54,749 nt of DNA from an uncultured Elusimicrobia bacterium. GTDB taxonomy: Bacteria; Elusimicrobiota; Elusimicrobia; UBA1565; UBA9628. The stretch spans positions 1 through 54,749 of the forward strand of contig CAIRTQ010000102.1 in the NCBI GenBank assembly GCA_903881545.1, in the 5' to 3' direction. The notes under the pieces are model-generated. The model saw only the letters and a program-made list of their open reading frames with translations, searched no databases and was not told where the DNA came from. Shown here piece by piece: positions 25,070 through 32,821 of the stretch (the stretch's first letter is position 1; each line of letters opens with the position of its first letter). The position numbers were made by a program, and so were the translations under genes.

Positions 25070-26089
25070 TTATATGTTTTCCGCGACCAGGCGCCGCAAG
25101 GCCGCGAAGGGACCGCGGCGGTCGAGGCCCTGGAGCGCGGGCAGGGTCTTCTTCCAATCCCGGCCGTTGCGCTCATGCAGGGCGCGGAACAAATCGAGGT
25201 CATTGGTGTAGAGCCGATGGGCGAGCACGGCCGCGTTGTTGAGCGGTTCGCCAAGGGGCTGGCCGATGCCCTCCAGGCGTTGCCGGCCCCAGGCGAAGAC
25301 CTCCTCCCGGCGGGCCAGCTTCTCCGCCTCGCTCGCGCCGCCGGCGTAGAGGGCGGCGAGCCGGTCGTAGATCTCGCCCATGGCCGCGGAAAACGCCTGC
25401 TCGCGGACGAGCCCCCGCCGGTAGTCCTTGAGCTCGGCCGAATCCGGGCCGAAGCGCTGGGCCAGAAAATCCGCGGCGCCTTCCTCGCCCACGAAAGTCG
25501 CGGCGGACTCGTCAAAATCCACGTCGTCCTTGAACCATATCGTGCCGTGCGTCAGCTCGTGGATGAGCAGTTCGGCTAGTTCGCCGGAAGGGCCGTCGAG
25601 CGCGTTGGACGGCAAAGGGTCCGCGAACCACAGCGGCGTGTGGTAAGCCGCCACCGCGCCCACCCGGGCGTCGAAGCCGCGGCTGACGAAATCCCGCATC
25701 TCCCGCACGGCCCGCGCCTTGAGGAAATAGCCCTTGTAGGGGACCTTGCCGACGAAAGGGAACCACCACTGGTAGGACCGCAGGCTGGTGCGCGGGCAGG
25801 CCTCGACCACATAAGTGACCGCGCCGCGCACGGGCGTGACCGTGGAGTAGTCCCGGGTCTTGCGCAGTCCCATCCGGTCGAAGGCAAACTCGCGCGCCGC
25901 CAGCGCCAGCTGGAGCTTCTCTTTGCTCGGCGCGGGCACGGCGGGGTCACGCAAAACCGCGGCGATGCCGCGGCTGCGCCACAGTAGTCCCGCGTGGCCC
26001 GCGGCCACCTGCGCCACATAGACCGGAGAGCAGGCGCACAGGAAAGCGGCCGCGGCCAGACCCGGCAGGACCCGGACAGCGAGGCTCAT
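25070..26089 (-). CDS. predicted zinc aminopeptidase lipoprotein (DUF2265/PF10023 type)
   Basis: A 339-residue lipoprotein. The lipobox FLCAC gives a lipid-modified Cys near residue 20, followed by YVAQVAAGHAGLLWRS, which is typical of the predicted-aminopeptidase family. The zinc motif is HELTHGTIWF (H-E-x-x-H), with further conserved ESAATFVGEEGA downstream as the likely third ligand region. Aminopeptidase activity is a family prediction only. A minus-strand TATAAT (26119-26114) lies 24 bases before the ATG, with GGAG as ribosome site. The GH57/DUF3536 gene follows directly. The protein probably faces the periplasm. Confidence 0.82.
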   Translation of the reverse strand: MSLAVRVLPGLAAAAFLCACSPVYVAQVAAGHAGLLWRSRGIAAVLRDPAVPAPSKEKLQLALAAREFAFDRMGLRKTRDYSTVTPVRGAVTYVVEACPRTSLRSYQWWFPFVGKVPYKGYFLKARAVREMRDFVSRGFDARVGAVAAYHTPLWFADPLPSNALDGPSGELAELLIHELTHGTIWFKDDVDFDESAATFVGEEGAADFLAQRFGPDSAELKDYRRGLVREQAFSAAMGEIYDRLAALYAGGASEAEKLARREEVFAWGRQRLEGIGQPLGEPLNNAAVLAHRLYTNDLDLFRALHERNGRDWKKTLPALQGLDRRGPFAALRRLVAENI

Positions 26090-26139
26090 TTTTCTCCACC
26101 CGACGACGGCGGCATTATACCAATTGCAACCAAGGCTTA

Positions 26140-26168
26140 TTGAAAATGTAACATCGACTTGTTATGCT
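26140..26168 (+). promoter_or_regulatory. promoter of the Cys-rich secreted protein gene
   Basis: TTGAAA (26140-26145) and TATGCT (26163-26168) are 17 bases apart, a good match to the housekeeping promoter. It is divergent from the aminopeptidase promoter. The gene's ATG at 26197 has GGAGG eight bases upstream. Confidence 0.55.
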
Positions 26169-26196
26169 CCTGCTGAAGCGCAACGGAGGCGTCCGC

Positions 26197-26715
26197 ATGA
26201 ACATGATGAGATTTTTCCTGGGCTTGGGCGTCGCGGCAACGGTCGTCAGGCCCGTCTTGGCCGAGGCTCCAGCCGTTTTACCATCCACGGCGGCCGTCCA
26301 ATCGGCCGCCGCTGTTCCGGCGAAGGCCCCGGTGATCCCGGCCGCGCGTCCCGCCGCCAAGAACCGCGCGCCCCGTCCCCAGCGAAAGGAGCCGACTTTC
26401 AAGCAGGCTCTGAACATCCAGCCGGCTCCAGGCCCTTGGCCGGTCGCGCCTTCCAAGCCGATCCCGCAAGCCCGGCTGGCCGCGCCCGCCCGCCACTCGG
26501 CCTACCAAACGATGGCCTCTTCCTGGACCGTCACGCCCCGCGAAAGCGGCGGCATCTGCCTCGAAGAAATCCAAAAATATTGCCAGACCGCCCAGCGCGG
26601 CAGCCTCAGCGTGGGCGCGTGCCTGGATGGCAACGCGGCCCAGCTCTCTGAATCTTGCCGCGCGGCCCGCGTTCAAGCCCGGGAGAGGATCCGGCAGCTA
26701 AAAACCGGCCATTGA
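26197..26715 (+). CDS. secreted Cys-rich protein with single GLG1-like motif
   Basis: A 172-residue exported protein: signal peptide (MNMMRFFLGLGVAATVVRPVLAEA), a long Ala/Pro/Lys-rich linker (about 25-100), then a compact C-terminal domain. That domain (about 120-172) has four Cys in the order ICLEEIQKYC ... GACLDGN ... LSESC, the spacing of one Cys-rich GLG1/FGFR-type repeat, here as a single unit. Such repeats occur in secreted bacterial proteins of unknown role. A longer in-frame start at 26164 is rejected because GGAGG sits right before 26197 and the signal peptide begins there. The next gene's TTG overlaps its stop. Confidence 0.7.
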   Translation: MNMMRFFLGLGVAATVVRPVLAEAPAVLPSTAAVQSAAAVPAKAPVIPAARPAAKNRAPRPQRKEPTFKQALNIQPAPGPWPVAPSKPIPQARLAAPARHSAYQTMASSWTVTPRESGGICLEEIQKYCQTAQRGSLSVGACLDGNAAQLSESCRAARVQARERIRQLKTGH

Positions 26716-27392
26716 CCCGATTGAGCTCATCCCTGAGGTTGTCTGTCTTCGCGGCCGGGCTCGCGCTGGCCTTTACCTCGGCGGGATGCAGCGGAGGCTG
26801 TGGCCAGCAGCCTGAGCAACAACCGGCCCCAAACGATTCCTCAGGCAGGTCCGCCGCCTCGGGCGGCGGAGGCACAGCCTCCGTAGGTTCCGGCGAATTC
26901 ACCAGCGCGATAAAGAAGGTGGAAGTCCCGGCCCCGGCGGCGCGGCCGCGGGCGGCCCGGAGCCCGGCTTTCACGGGCCCGATCTTCGAAGAGATATCGA
27001 AAGCCTCCTACGAGCGCAAGGTGCTCAGGATCCTTGGTGGCGCCCTCGTGGTCTGTTACACGCCGGACTGCGCGCGCTGGAAAGACATGCTGGCCGCCCT
27101 CAAGGGCGTCTCCCATGACCTCGCGGGCCAGATCGCGGTCTACCGCATCAATGTGGCGCGTCCGGAGCAAGCCCAAGTCCTGCCCACAGGCATGTCCGCA
27201 ACGCCTGCGCCGGGCTTCATCTATTATGAAGGCGGCCAAGCCCTGGCCCAGCGCCAGGGCCTGCCTTTCGACGTCCGAGTGGGCAGGGGGGGAGAACCCC
27301 TAGAGACTTCCGAAGAGTATCAGAAGCGCCTACGCCGCTGGCTGCGTAGCGCGATCGCCATGAAGAACCTCCAGCTGCCGGAACCCAAGTAG
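26712..27392 (+). CDS. thioredoxin-fold lipoprotein with degenerate active site
   Basis: A 226-residue lipoprotein. The signal peptide ends at the lipobox TSAGC (C26), then a Ser/Gly/Pro-rich linker leads to a thioredoxin-like domain (about 95-215). ALVVCYTPDCARW aligns with the usual strand and WCGPC motif. The first active-site Cys is kept (C120), the second is Trp (W123), and there is an extra C115. TPAPGFIYYEGG matches the cis-Pro loop and following strand. It may therefore bind thiols rather than act as a dithiol oxidoreductase. The start is TTG 26712, which overlaps the TGA of the upstream gene (TTGA). It lies directly upstream of the arsenic operon but ends before its promoter. Confidence 0.65.
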   Translation: MTRLSSSLRLSVFAAGLALAFTSAGCSGGCGQQPEQQPAPNDSSGRSAASGGGGTASVGSGEFTSAIKKVEVPAPAARPRAARSPAFTGPIFEEISKASYERKVLRILGGALVVCYTPDCARWKDMLAALKGVSHDLAGQIAVYRINVARPEQAQVLPTGMSATPAPGFIYYEGGQALAQRQGLPFDVRVGRGGEPLETSEEYQKRLRRWLRSAIAMKNLQLPEPK

Positions 27393-27414
27393 CCCTCGCC
27401 CAAAAAGCCGCCGC

Positions 27415-27444
27415 CGGACATATCGCGCTTTAGTTTTATATAAT
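27415..27444 (+). promoter_or_regulatory. promoter of the arsenic operon
   Basis: CGGACA (27415-27420, four of six bases of the -35 consensus) and a perfect TATAAT (27439-27444) are 18 bases apart and 24 bases upstream of the arsR ATG. The hexamers are surrounded by inverted repeats suited to repression by ArsR. Confidence 0.6.
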
Positions 27445-27471
27445 TCGATATATGCCGAACAACGCGATATG
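27419..27471 (+). promoter_or_regulatory. nested inverted repeats, candidate ArsR operator
   Basis: A 9-base inverted repeat CATATCGCG / CGCGATATG brackets the promoter (27419-27427 and 27463-27471); the right arm includes the arsR start codon. Inside it TTCG-N8-CGAA (27444-27459) begins on the last base of the -10 box. Either could be the operator of the ArsR dimer. In ArsR/SmtB regulators, repression is relieved when As(III) binds cysteines. Confidence 0.5.
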
Positions 27472-27861
27472 AGCGACCAAGTCCTCCACGAATTCATGTC
27501 CATTTCAAAAGCGCTGGGCGACACCAGCCGCGTCCGCATCCTGGCGCTCCTGGAAGCCCGGCCTTTGTGCGTCTGCCAAATCACGGAGATCCTCAGCCTG
27601 GCGCCCTCGACCATATCGAAGCACCTGTCCCTCTTGCGGCAGGCCCGCCTCATTGAAACCAACAAGGTGGGACGCTGGATCCACTGCCGGCTCGCGGATG
27701 TGAAAATGAACCACCCCGCGATGGGCGCCCGCAAATGGGTATCCGCTGCGGTCACCGGCTCCAGCCAGCTCAAGAGTGACCGCCAACGATTACGCGACAT
27801 CCTCAAGATGGAACCGGAAGCGATCTGCCGCAGGCAGCTTAAACGCAAGAACCGGCCATGA
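27469..27861 (+). CDS. arsR: ArsR/SmtB-family arsenic-responsive repressor
   Basis: A 130-residue winged-helix repressor. The helix-turn-helix is LAPSTISKHLSLLRQARLI (44-62), followed by the wing (ETNKVGRWIHCRL). The metalloid site C34-x-C36 in PLCVCQIT is the ELCVCDL-type motif of As(III)-sensing ArsR; a third Cys is C73. A basic tail of about 40 residues follows. Its ATG lies inside the right arm of an inverted repeat that also covers the promoter, so autoregulation is likely. It overlaps the permease gene by four bases (ATGA) and leads an eight-gene arsenic operon. Confidence 0.92.
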   Translation: MSDQVLHEFMSISKALGDTSRVRILALLEARPLCVCQITEILSLAPSTISKHLSLLRQARLIETNKVGRWIHCRLADVKMNHPAMGARKWVSAAVTGSSQLKSDRQRLRDILKMEPEAICRRQLKRKNRP

Positions 27862-28937
27862 GCCCTGAAACCGTTGGTCCCGCTCGCTGCGCCTGCGGAC
27901 ACGCGGAAAAAGGGGCCGCCCCGCGTCCGGCGCGAGCATGGCTGCAGGGCAGCGCGATCCTCCTGCTCTGGCTGGCCGCATACCTGAGCTTGGCGCCGCT
28001 GGCTCGCTGGGCCGCCTATCGCCTGCTCCCGCTGGCCCCGCAGACGCATCTGGGCTCGTCCGTGGAGTTCCTCTTGTATGAATTCCCGAAGGTACTCCTG
28101 CTGCTGACGCTGATCGTCTTCATCATGGGGATCATCCGCAGCTTCTTCACCCCGCAGCGCACGCGCAGCATCCTCGCAGGTCAGCGCGAATCGGTCGGCA
28201 ATGTCTTGGCGGCGCTCCTCGGCATAGTCACCCCGTTCTGTTCCTGCTCGGCGGTGCCGCTCTTCATCGGCTTTGTCACGGCGGGAGTCCCGCTGGGCGT
28301 GACCTTCTCCTTCCTCATCTCCGCACCGATGGTAAACGAAGTCGCACTGGTCCTCCTGTTCGGCCTCTTCGGGTGGAAGGTCGCCGCGCTTTACGCCGGG
28401 ACCGGAGTCGCCATAGCCATCGCGGCGGGCTGGACCATCGGCCGCCTGAAGATGGAAGGGCAGGTCGAGGACTGGGTCTACAAGGCGCGCGCCACCGCAG
28501 ACGCTCCGGAAGGATCCCAACAGTGGCCCCAACGCGTCGCGGCCGGCCGTGAAGCTGTCTGCGACATCGTGGGCATGGTTTGGCCGTACATCCTGGCCGG
28601 TATCGCGGTGGGGGCCGGCATCCATGGCTATGTGCCCCAGGATTTCATGGCTGCACTGATGGGCAAGGACGCTTGGTGGTCCGTCCCTGTCGCCGTCGCC
28701 CTAGGCATCCCCATGTACTCCAACGCGGCAGGCATCGTACCCGTGATCCTGGCGCTCATAGAAAAAGGGGCGGCGCTGGGCACCGCCCTCGCCTTCATGA
28801 TGTCCGTCATCGGGCTTTCTCTGCCGGAGGCGATCATCCTGCGCAAGGTTCTAAAACCCAAGCTGATCGCGGTCTTTTTCGGCGTGGTAGGCGCGGGCAT
28901 CCTGGTCGTGGGCTATCTTTTCAACTTCATCTTCTGA
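27858..28937 (+). CDS. arsP: ArsP-type organoarsenical efflux permease (DUF318)
   Basis: A 359-residue inner-membrane permease with about eight or more helices. The family signature TPFCSCSAVPLF (about 128-139) carries the cysteines used for binding trivalent arsenicals, and SAPMVNEVAL and MYSNAAGIVPV are the other conserved loops. ArsP proteins export trivalent methyl- or aromatic arsenicals. A cysteine-bearing N-terminus (ARCACGH) precedes the first helix. Its ATG overlaps arsR. Some members of this wider permease family act on other substrates, but eight ars genes in a row make arsenicals the clear choice. Confidence 0.88.
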   Translation: MSPETVGPARCACGHAEKGAAPRPARAWLQGSAILLLWLAAYLSLAPLARWAAYRLLPLAPQTHLGSSVEFLLYEFPKVLLLLTLIVFIMGIIRSFFTPQRTRSILAGQRESVGNVLAALLGIVTPFCSCSAVPLFIGFVTAGVPLGVTFSFLISAPMVNEVALVLLFGLFGWKVAALYAGTGVAIAIAAGWTIGRLKMEGQVEDWVYKARATADAPEGSQQWPQRVAAGREAVCDIVGMVWPYILAGIAVGAGIHGYVPQDFMAALMGKDAWWSVPVAVALGIPMYSNAAGIVPVILALIEKGAALGTALAFMMSVIGLSLPEAIILRKVLKPKLIAVFFGVVGAGILVVGYLFNFIF

Positions 28938-28962
28938 TGGCGAAATACGCCGGGAAGGGACA

Positions 28963-29475
28963 ATGATTAAAAAGAAACTGTTCACATGGGCACTACTGGC
29001 CTTCGTCGCCATCAGCCTGGCGTTGACGGCATACCGGGCCCTCAGGGAAGAGCGCCAACCCCCGCCGCCCCGGCAGGCTCCGCCAGTAGCCAGCGCTGAT
29101 AGGATACAGGCTCCCACCGCGCCTGCCGCCAAAGAATCGAACCAGATATTGGCCTTCTATTTTCATGGCTTCGCCAGATGCCAGACCTGCAAAAAGCTGG
29201 AAGCCTATACCCAGGAGGCCATCGCCATGGGATTCGGGCCCGCGCTCAAGTCCGGAAGGATCAAGTGGCAGGCCATCAATGTAGAAGAGCTTGAGAACCG
29301 GCACTTTATCTCGGATTTCCAGCTGACCAACAAATCCGTCGTGCTGGCCTACGCCCGGGGCGGAGCGGTAAAGGACTGGAAGAACCTTCCGAAGATATGG
29401 GAGCTGGTAGGAGATAAGGATCAGTTCCTTAAATATGTCCAGGATGAAGTGCGGTCTTATCAAACAATGCTATGA
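28963..29475 (+). CDS. arsF: ArsF-family membrane-anchored thioredoxin-like protein
   Basis: A 170-residue protein with an N-terminal membrane anchor (about 6-24), a Pro-rich linker, and a periplasm-facing thioredoxin-like domain. The C73-x-x-C76 pair lies in FARCQTCKKLE. This is the pattern of the 'nitrophenyl compound nitroreductase subunit ArsF' family, which in arsEFG loci acts with ArsE and ArsG on aromatic arsenicals. The gene overlaps the ArsG-like gene by four bases. The electron route (ArsG membrane helices to ArsF cysteines) is inference from CcdA/DsbD-like systems. Confidence 0.75.
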   Translation: MIKKKLFTWALLAFVAISLALTAYRALREERQPPPPRQAPPVASADRIQAPTAPAAKESNQILAFYFHGFARCQTCKKLEAYTQEAIAMGFGPALKSGRIKWQAINVEELENRHFISDFQLTNKSVVLAYARGGAVKDWKNLPKIWELVGDKDQFLKYVQDEVRSYQTML

Positions 29476-30161
29476 CCGGCTTCGAGATGGCGTCGCTGTC
29501 GGCATTTTGGCTGGGGCTGCTGACTTCGGTGAGCCCCTGCCCCCTGGCGACGAACATCGCCGCCGTGGGCCTCATAAGCCAGGAGGTCACGCGGCCCGCT
29601 AAAGTTCTTGGCGCCGCCGCGGCATACATGGCGGGACGGATGCTCACCTATGCCGCCCTCGCCTTCGTCTTAACGGTAGGCCTCCTCGCCATCCCGGATG
29701 TCTCGTTCTTCTTGGAAAAGCACGCCAACAGCATCCTCGGCCCGGCCCTCATACTGGCCGGGATGCTCATCCTCGACATGGTGAGGCTGCCCCTCCCCGA
29801 TTTCAACAAGAGCACCGTCGCCGGCTTCCTGACCAGGAGGTGCGGGCCGGCAGCCCCTTTCGCCATGGGCGCGATCTTCGCCCTGGCATTCTGCCCGGTT
29901 TCCGGCGCGCTCTACTTCGGCAGCCTCATACCCCTGGCCATCCGATTCAAGTCGCCGCTGGCCCTCCCGCTGGTCTATGCGGCCGGGACCGCGCTGCCCG
30001 CGCTCCTGGCCTCGATCTTGCTGAGCGCCGGGGCCAAATCGTTGGGAGAAACATTAAACCTCATGGCGGCCTTCGAGTCCAAGGCGCGGAAGGCAACCGG
30101 GGTGGTATTCATCGCCGCCGGAATCTATCTTTCGCTCAAGTATGCGTTCAGGATCATCTAG
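29472..30161 (+). CDS. arsG: ArsG-family CcdA/DsbD-like membrane protein
   Basis: A 229-residue protein of about six helices, in the cytochrome-c-biogenesis/DsbD transmembrane family. SVSPCPLATN (about 17-26) and LAFCPVSGALYFG (about 138-150) carry the paired cysteines that move electrons across the membrane in CcdA. In arsEFG operons this member is called the aromatic aminobenzylarsenical efflux permease ArsG. It could instead power reduction on the outer face through the neighbouring ArsF-like protein; sequence alone does not decide. It is tightly coupled to arsF (4-base overlap). Confidence 0.78.
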   Translation: MTGFEMASLSAFWLGLLTSVSPCPLATNIAAVGLISQEVTRPAKVLGAAAAYMAGRMLTYAALAFVLTVGLLAIPDVSFFLEKHANSILGPALILAGMLILDMVRLPLPDFNKSTVAGFLTRRCGPAAPFAMGAIFALAFCPVSGALYFGSLIPLAIRFKSPLALPLVYAAGTALPALLASILLSAGAKSLGETLNLMAAFESKARKATGVVFIAAGIYLSLKYAFRII

Positions 30162-30176
30162 GCGGAGGTGCGCCCC

Positions 30177-30416
30177 ATGAAGATCGAGATATTCGGAACA
30201 GGATGCCCCAAATGCCATACTGCGGAAAAGGTCATCCGGGAAGTGCTGACCGAGATGCGCCAGGATGCGGAGGTCGTAAAGATCACCGACATCCAGCAGA
30301 TAGTCGAGCGCGGGGTCATGTGGACGCCCGCAGTGATGATAGACGGAAGGAAGGTCTGCGAGGGGAAGGTCCCGACCGCCGCGATGGTCAAAGAGTGGCT
30401 GAGCGGTCCAGCATGA
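30177..30416 (+). CDS. arsE: small thioredoxin-family protein, ArsE-like
   Basis: A 79-residue thioredoxin-fold protein of the small MTH895/TM0996 type. The redox pair is C10-x-x-C13 in GTGCPKCHTAEK, and WTPAVMIDG supplies the cis-Pro loop. GGCGGAGG at 30161-30168 positions the ATG at 30177; a GTG at 30168 is less well placed. Its neighbours on each side are the ArsG-like and arsC genes, and it overlaps arsC by four bases. It is likely the cytosolic dithiol donor of the ArsEFG set and could also reduce the thioredoxin-dependent ArsC beside it. Confidence 0.78.
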   Translation: MKIEIFGTGCPKCHTAEKVIREVLTEMRQDAEVVKITDIQQIVERGVMWTPAVMIDGRKVCEGKVPTAAMVKEWLSGPA

Positions 30417-30841
30417 CCCGGATACTATTCCTCTGCACGGGCAACTCCTGCCGAAGCCAGATGGCCGAAGGCTGGGCTCGCCATCTCCACGGGGACAAAT
30501 TCGAGGTCCATTCAGCCGGCATCGCGCCGGTGGGACTCCACCCTCTGGCCGTGCGGGTCATGCAGGAGTCCGGAATCGATATCTCGGGCCAGAAATCAAA
30601 GCCTGTCAGCGCGCTCAAGGACATGGCCTTTGACACTGTCATCACGGTCTGCGACAGCGCCAGGGAAAGCTGTCCGCACTTTCCCGGCAAGACCAAGGTC
30701 CTGCATTTTGACTTCGCGGACCCGGCCGCGGCGAAAGGAAGCGAACAGGAAGTGCTGGCAGTGTTTAGACGGGTGCGCGACGAGATCAGGGATTTCGTCT
30801 CAGGTCTGCCGGAATATCTATCCAACAGGAGGACAGCATGA
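30413..30841 (+). CDS. arsC: thioredoxin-coupled arsenate reductase, LMW-phosphatase type
   Basis: A 142-residue low-molecular-weight phosphotyrosine-phosphatase-fold arsenate reductase that converts As(V) to As(III). The P-loop CTGNSCRS (C8-x5-R14) binds arsenate, and the disulfide relay pair C80 and C87 in [10 protein letters not shown] matches the Cys82/Cys89 type of S. aureus ArsC, so electrons come from thioredoxin. ADPAAAKG is the general-acid loop. All three catalytic cysteines are present. It overlaps both neighbours by four bases, so arsenite made here is handed to the efflux gene that follows. Confidence 0.92.
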   Translation: MTRILFLCTGNSCRSQMAEGWARHLHGDKFEVHSAGIAPVGLHPLAVRVMQESGIDISGQKSKPVSALKDMAFDTVITVCDSARESCPHFPGKTKVLHFDFADPAAAKGSEQEVLAVFRRVRDEIRDFVSGLPEYLSNRRTA

Positions 30842-31902
30842 GCGACGGGGTTGCCGCCAGATTATCTTGGCTTGACAGGTTCCTCACCCTATGGATATTC
30901 CTCGCCATGGCCATCGGCGTGGGAATCGGGCACTTCATCCCGGCATCCACGGCGTTCATCAACCGGTTCCAGGTCGGGACCACCAACATCCCCATAGCCC
31001 TGGGGCTGATACTCATGATGTATCCGCCGCTGGCCACGGTGAAATACGAGGAGATGGGGGATGTTTTCAGCAATCGGAAGGTCCTGGGATTGTCTTTGCT
31101 GCAAAACTGGGTGATCGGCCCCCTCCTCATGTTCCTGCTGGCCATCATATTCCTGCGCGGATACCCGGAATACATGGTCGGTCTCATTATGATCGGCCTG
31201 GCGCGCTGCATCGCCATGGTCATCGTCTGGAACGACCTGGCCAAGGGCGACCGGGAGTACTGCGCCGGGCTGGTCGCCTTCAACAGCGTCTTCCAGGTAC
31301 TCTTCTTCAGCGCCTACGCCTGGGTGTTCATCACCGTGCTGCCGCCGCTCTTTGGACTCAGCGGCAGCGTGGTCAAGATCAGCATGGGGCAGATCGCCCG
31401 CAGTGTGTTCATCTACCTGGGCATCCCGTTTTTGGCGGGGATGGCCACGCGCTTCGCCCTCCTGAAGATCAAGGACAAGGCTTGGTACGAGGCCGTCTTC
31501 ATCCCCAAGATAAGCCCGCTGGCGCTCGTCTCATTGCTGTTCACCATCGTGGTTATGTTCAGCCTGAAGGGCGACCTCATCGTCCGCATCCCCATGGATG
31601 TGGTGCGCATCGCCATCCCGCTGTTTATCTACTTCACGGTCATGTTCCTGGTCAGCTTCTGGCTGGGGCACAAGGCCGGAGCGGACTACGGCAAGACTAC
31701 CACCCTGTCGTTTACGGCCGCGAGCAACAACTTCGAGCTGGCCATCGCCGTGGCGGTCGCGGTCTTCGGGATCAACTCGGGCGCCGCTTTCGCCGCGGTC
31801 ATAGGGCCTTTAGTCGAGGTCCCGGTCATGATCGGCCTGGTGAATGTGGCGCTCTACTTCAAGCGACGGATCCAATGGAGGGCATATGACGAAATCCGAT
31901 AA
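30838..31902 (+). CDS. acr3: ACR3-family arsenite efflux transporter
   Basis: A 354-residue inner-membrane carrier with about ten helices, matching ACR3 in length. [16 protein letters not shown] holds the essential helix-4 Cys (C124), and [14 protein letters not shown] carries the conserved acidic residue of the ninth helix. ACR3 exports As(III) using the proton gradient. It overlaps arsC by four bases. The arsM start region (ATG at 31886) lies inside its last codons. GGAGGG at 31878-31883 is internal and would serve that downstream start. Confidence 0.92.
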   Translation: MSDGVAARLSWLDRFLTLWIFLAMAIGVGIGHFIPASTAFINRFQVGTTNIPIALGLILMMYPPLATVKYEEMGDVFSNRKVLGLSLLQNWVIGPLLMFLLAIIFLRGYPEYMVGLIMIGLARCIAMVIVWNDLAKGDREYCAGLVAFNSVFQVLFFSAYAWVFITVLPPLFGLSGSVVKISMGQIARSVFIYLGIPFLAGMATRFALLKIKDKAWYEAVFIPKISPLALVSLLFTIVVMFSLKGDLIVRIPMDVVRIAIPLFIYFTVMFLVSFWLGHKAGADYGKTTTLSFTAASNNFELAIAVAVAVFGINSGAAFAAVIGPLVEVPVMIGLVNVALYFKRRIQWRAYDEIR

Positions 31903-32669
31903 TTCCAACTAAGACGCACGAGCTGGTCCAGCAGGCTTACGGCGACGTCGCCAAGAAGACCTCTTCCTGCTGCTGCGGGCCGTCCGGCTGCGACTCCGCG
32001 CAGACCGCTACCGAGGGGGACCTTGGGCTCTCCTGCGGAGACCCGGTGACTTTTTCCTGCCTGGAACCGGGCGACATCGTGCTGGACCTCGGCTCGGGCG
32101 CGGGCAAGGATGTGTTTTTAGCCGCCCGGAAGGTCGGGGCCTCGGGCTGGGTCATAGGCGTGGACATGACCGACGAGATGCTCACCCTGGCCCGGCGCAA
32201 CGCCGAGAAGTTCCAGGATTCTACCGGCCTGGACAACGTGGAATTCCGCAAGGGCTGCATCGAAGATCTGCCGCTGGAGGACGCCTCGGTCGCCATCATC
32301 ATCTCCAACTGCGTGATCAACCTGTCCCCGGACAAGGCGCAGGTCTTCCGCGAAGCCTTCCGCGTGCTGCGGCCCGGCGGCAGGATGGTCGTCAGCGACA
32401 TCGTGCTGGACAGGCCGCTGCCCTCAGGTCTGCAGGACCACGCAGGGCTCTACACGGCCTGCATCGCCGGGGCCTTGCCGCGGGCGAAATACCTGGAGGC
32501 GATCCTCCAGGCGGGATTCACCCAGACAAGGATTTTAACGGAGCGGGGCCACCAAGCTGGCCAGGCCCAGGGCGACCCGATCACCAACGAGGTGGCGGAT
32601 AGCCTGGAAGGCGTGGCCGCGAGCATCACCGTCTTCACGGAGAAACCGCCCGCGATGGATGGCGTTTAA
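31886..32669 (+). CDS. arsM: ArsM arsenite S-adenosylmethionine methyltransferase, 5' end apparently frameshifted
   Basis: A SAM-dependent methyltransferase of about 255 residues that methylates As(III). The Rossmann motif [11 protein letters not shown], the Cys-rich N-terminal [10 protein letters not shown] and the As-binding cysteines in [16 protein letters not shown] and YTACIAGAL are all present. The obvious start is ATG 31886 with GGAGGG just upstream, but that frame stops at 31910 after eight codons. The homologous frame begins one base off ([15 protein letters not shown] from about 31914) and has no ATG; its first in-frame stop upstream is at 31887. One surplus base near 31901-31910 would explain this. 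Otherwise ATT 31902 or GTG 32046 must start it, and the latter would remove conserved N-terminal residues. The catalytic domain is intact. Confidence 0.85.
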
Positions 32670-32790
32670 CTCGGCGCCCGAAGGTCCACGTCCTTGGTCT
32701 CGGGGCTCCCCAGCAGGCTCAAGAACGCGATGACCGCGCCCAAGGTCATGGCGCAGGAAGCTGAGATCCACAGTTCCTGGCCGCGGCGGC
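32666..32790 (-). pseudogene. remnant: 3' tail of an MFS transporter gene
   Basis: About 40 codons on the minus strand (GQELW, ISASCAMTLGAVIAFLSL, LGSPETKDVDL, stop) copy the C-terminus of the intact MFS gene at 38283-39620. The DNA match over about 100 bases is near 90% by eye. The copy ends near 32790, where the upstream sequence becomes unrelated. Its stop overlaps the arsM stop tail to tail. It is too short to be a working gene. Because both copies face the same way, they form a direct repeat flanking about 5.5 kb. Confidence 0.75.
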
Positions 32791-32821
32791 TCTTTTCTGG
32801 CGGACCCGGCCGCAGATAGGG

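Noticed and set aside
26712-27392. Treating the thioredoxin-like lipoprotein as part of the arsenic operon
   Set aside because: The arsR promoter and palindromes lie after its stop, so it is a separate transcript; only proximity links them.
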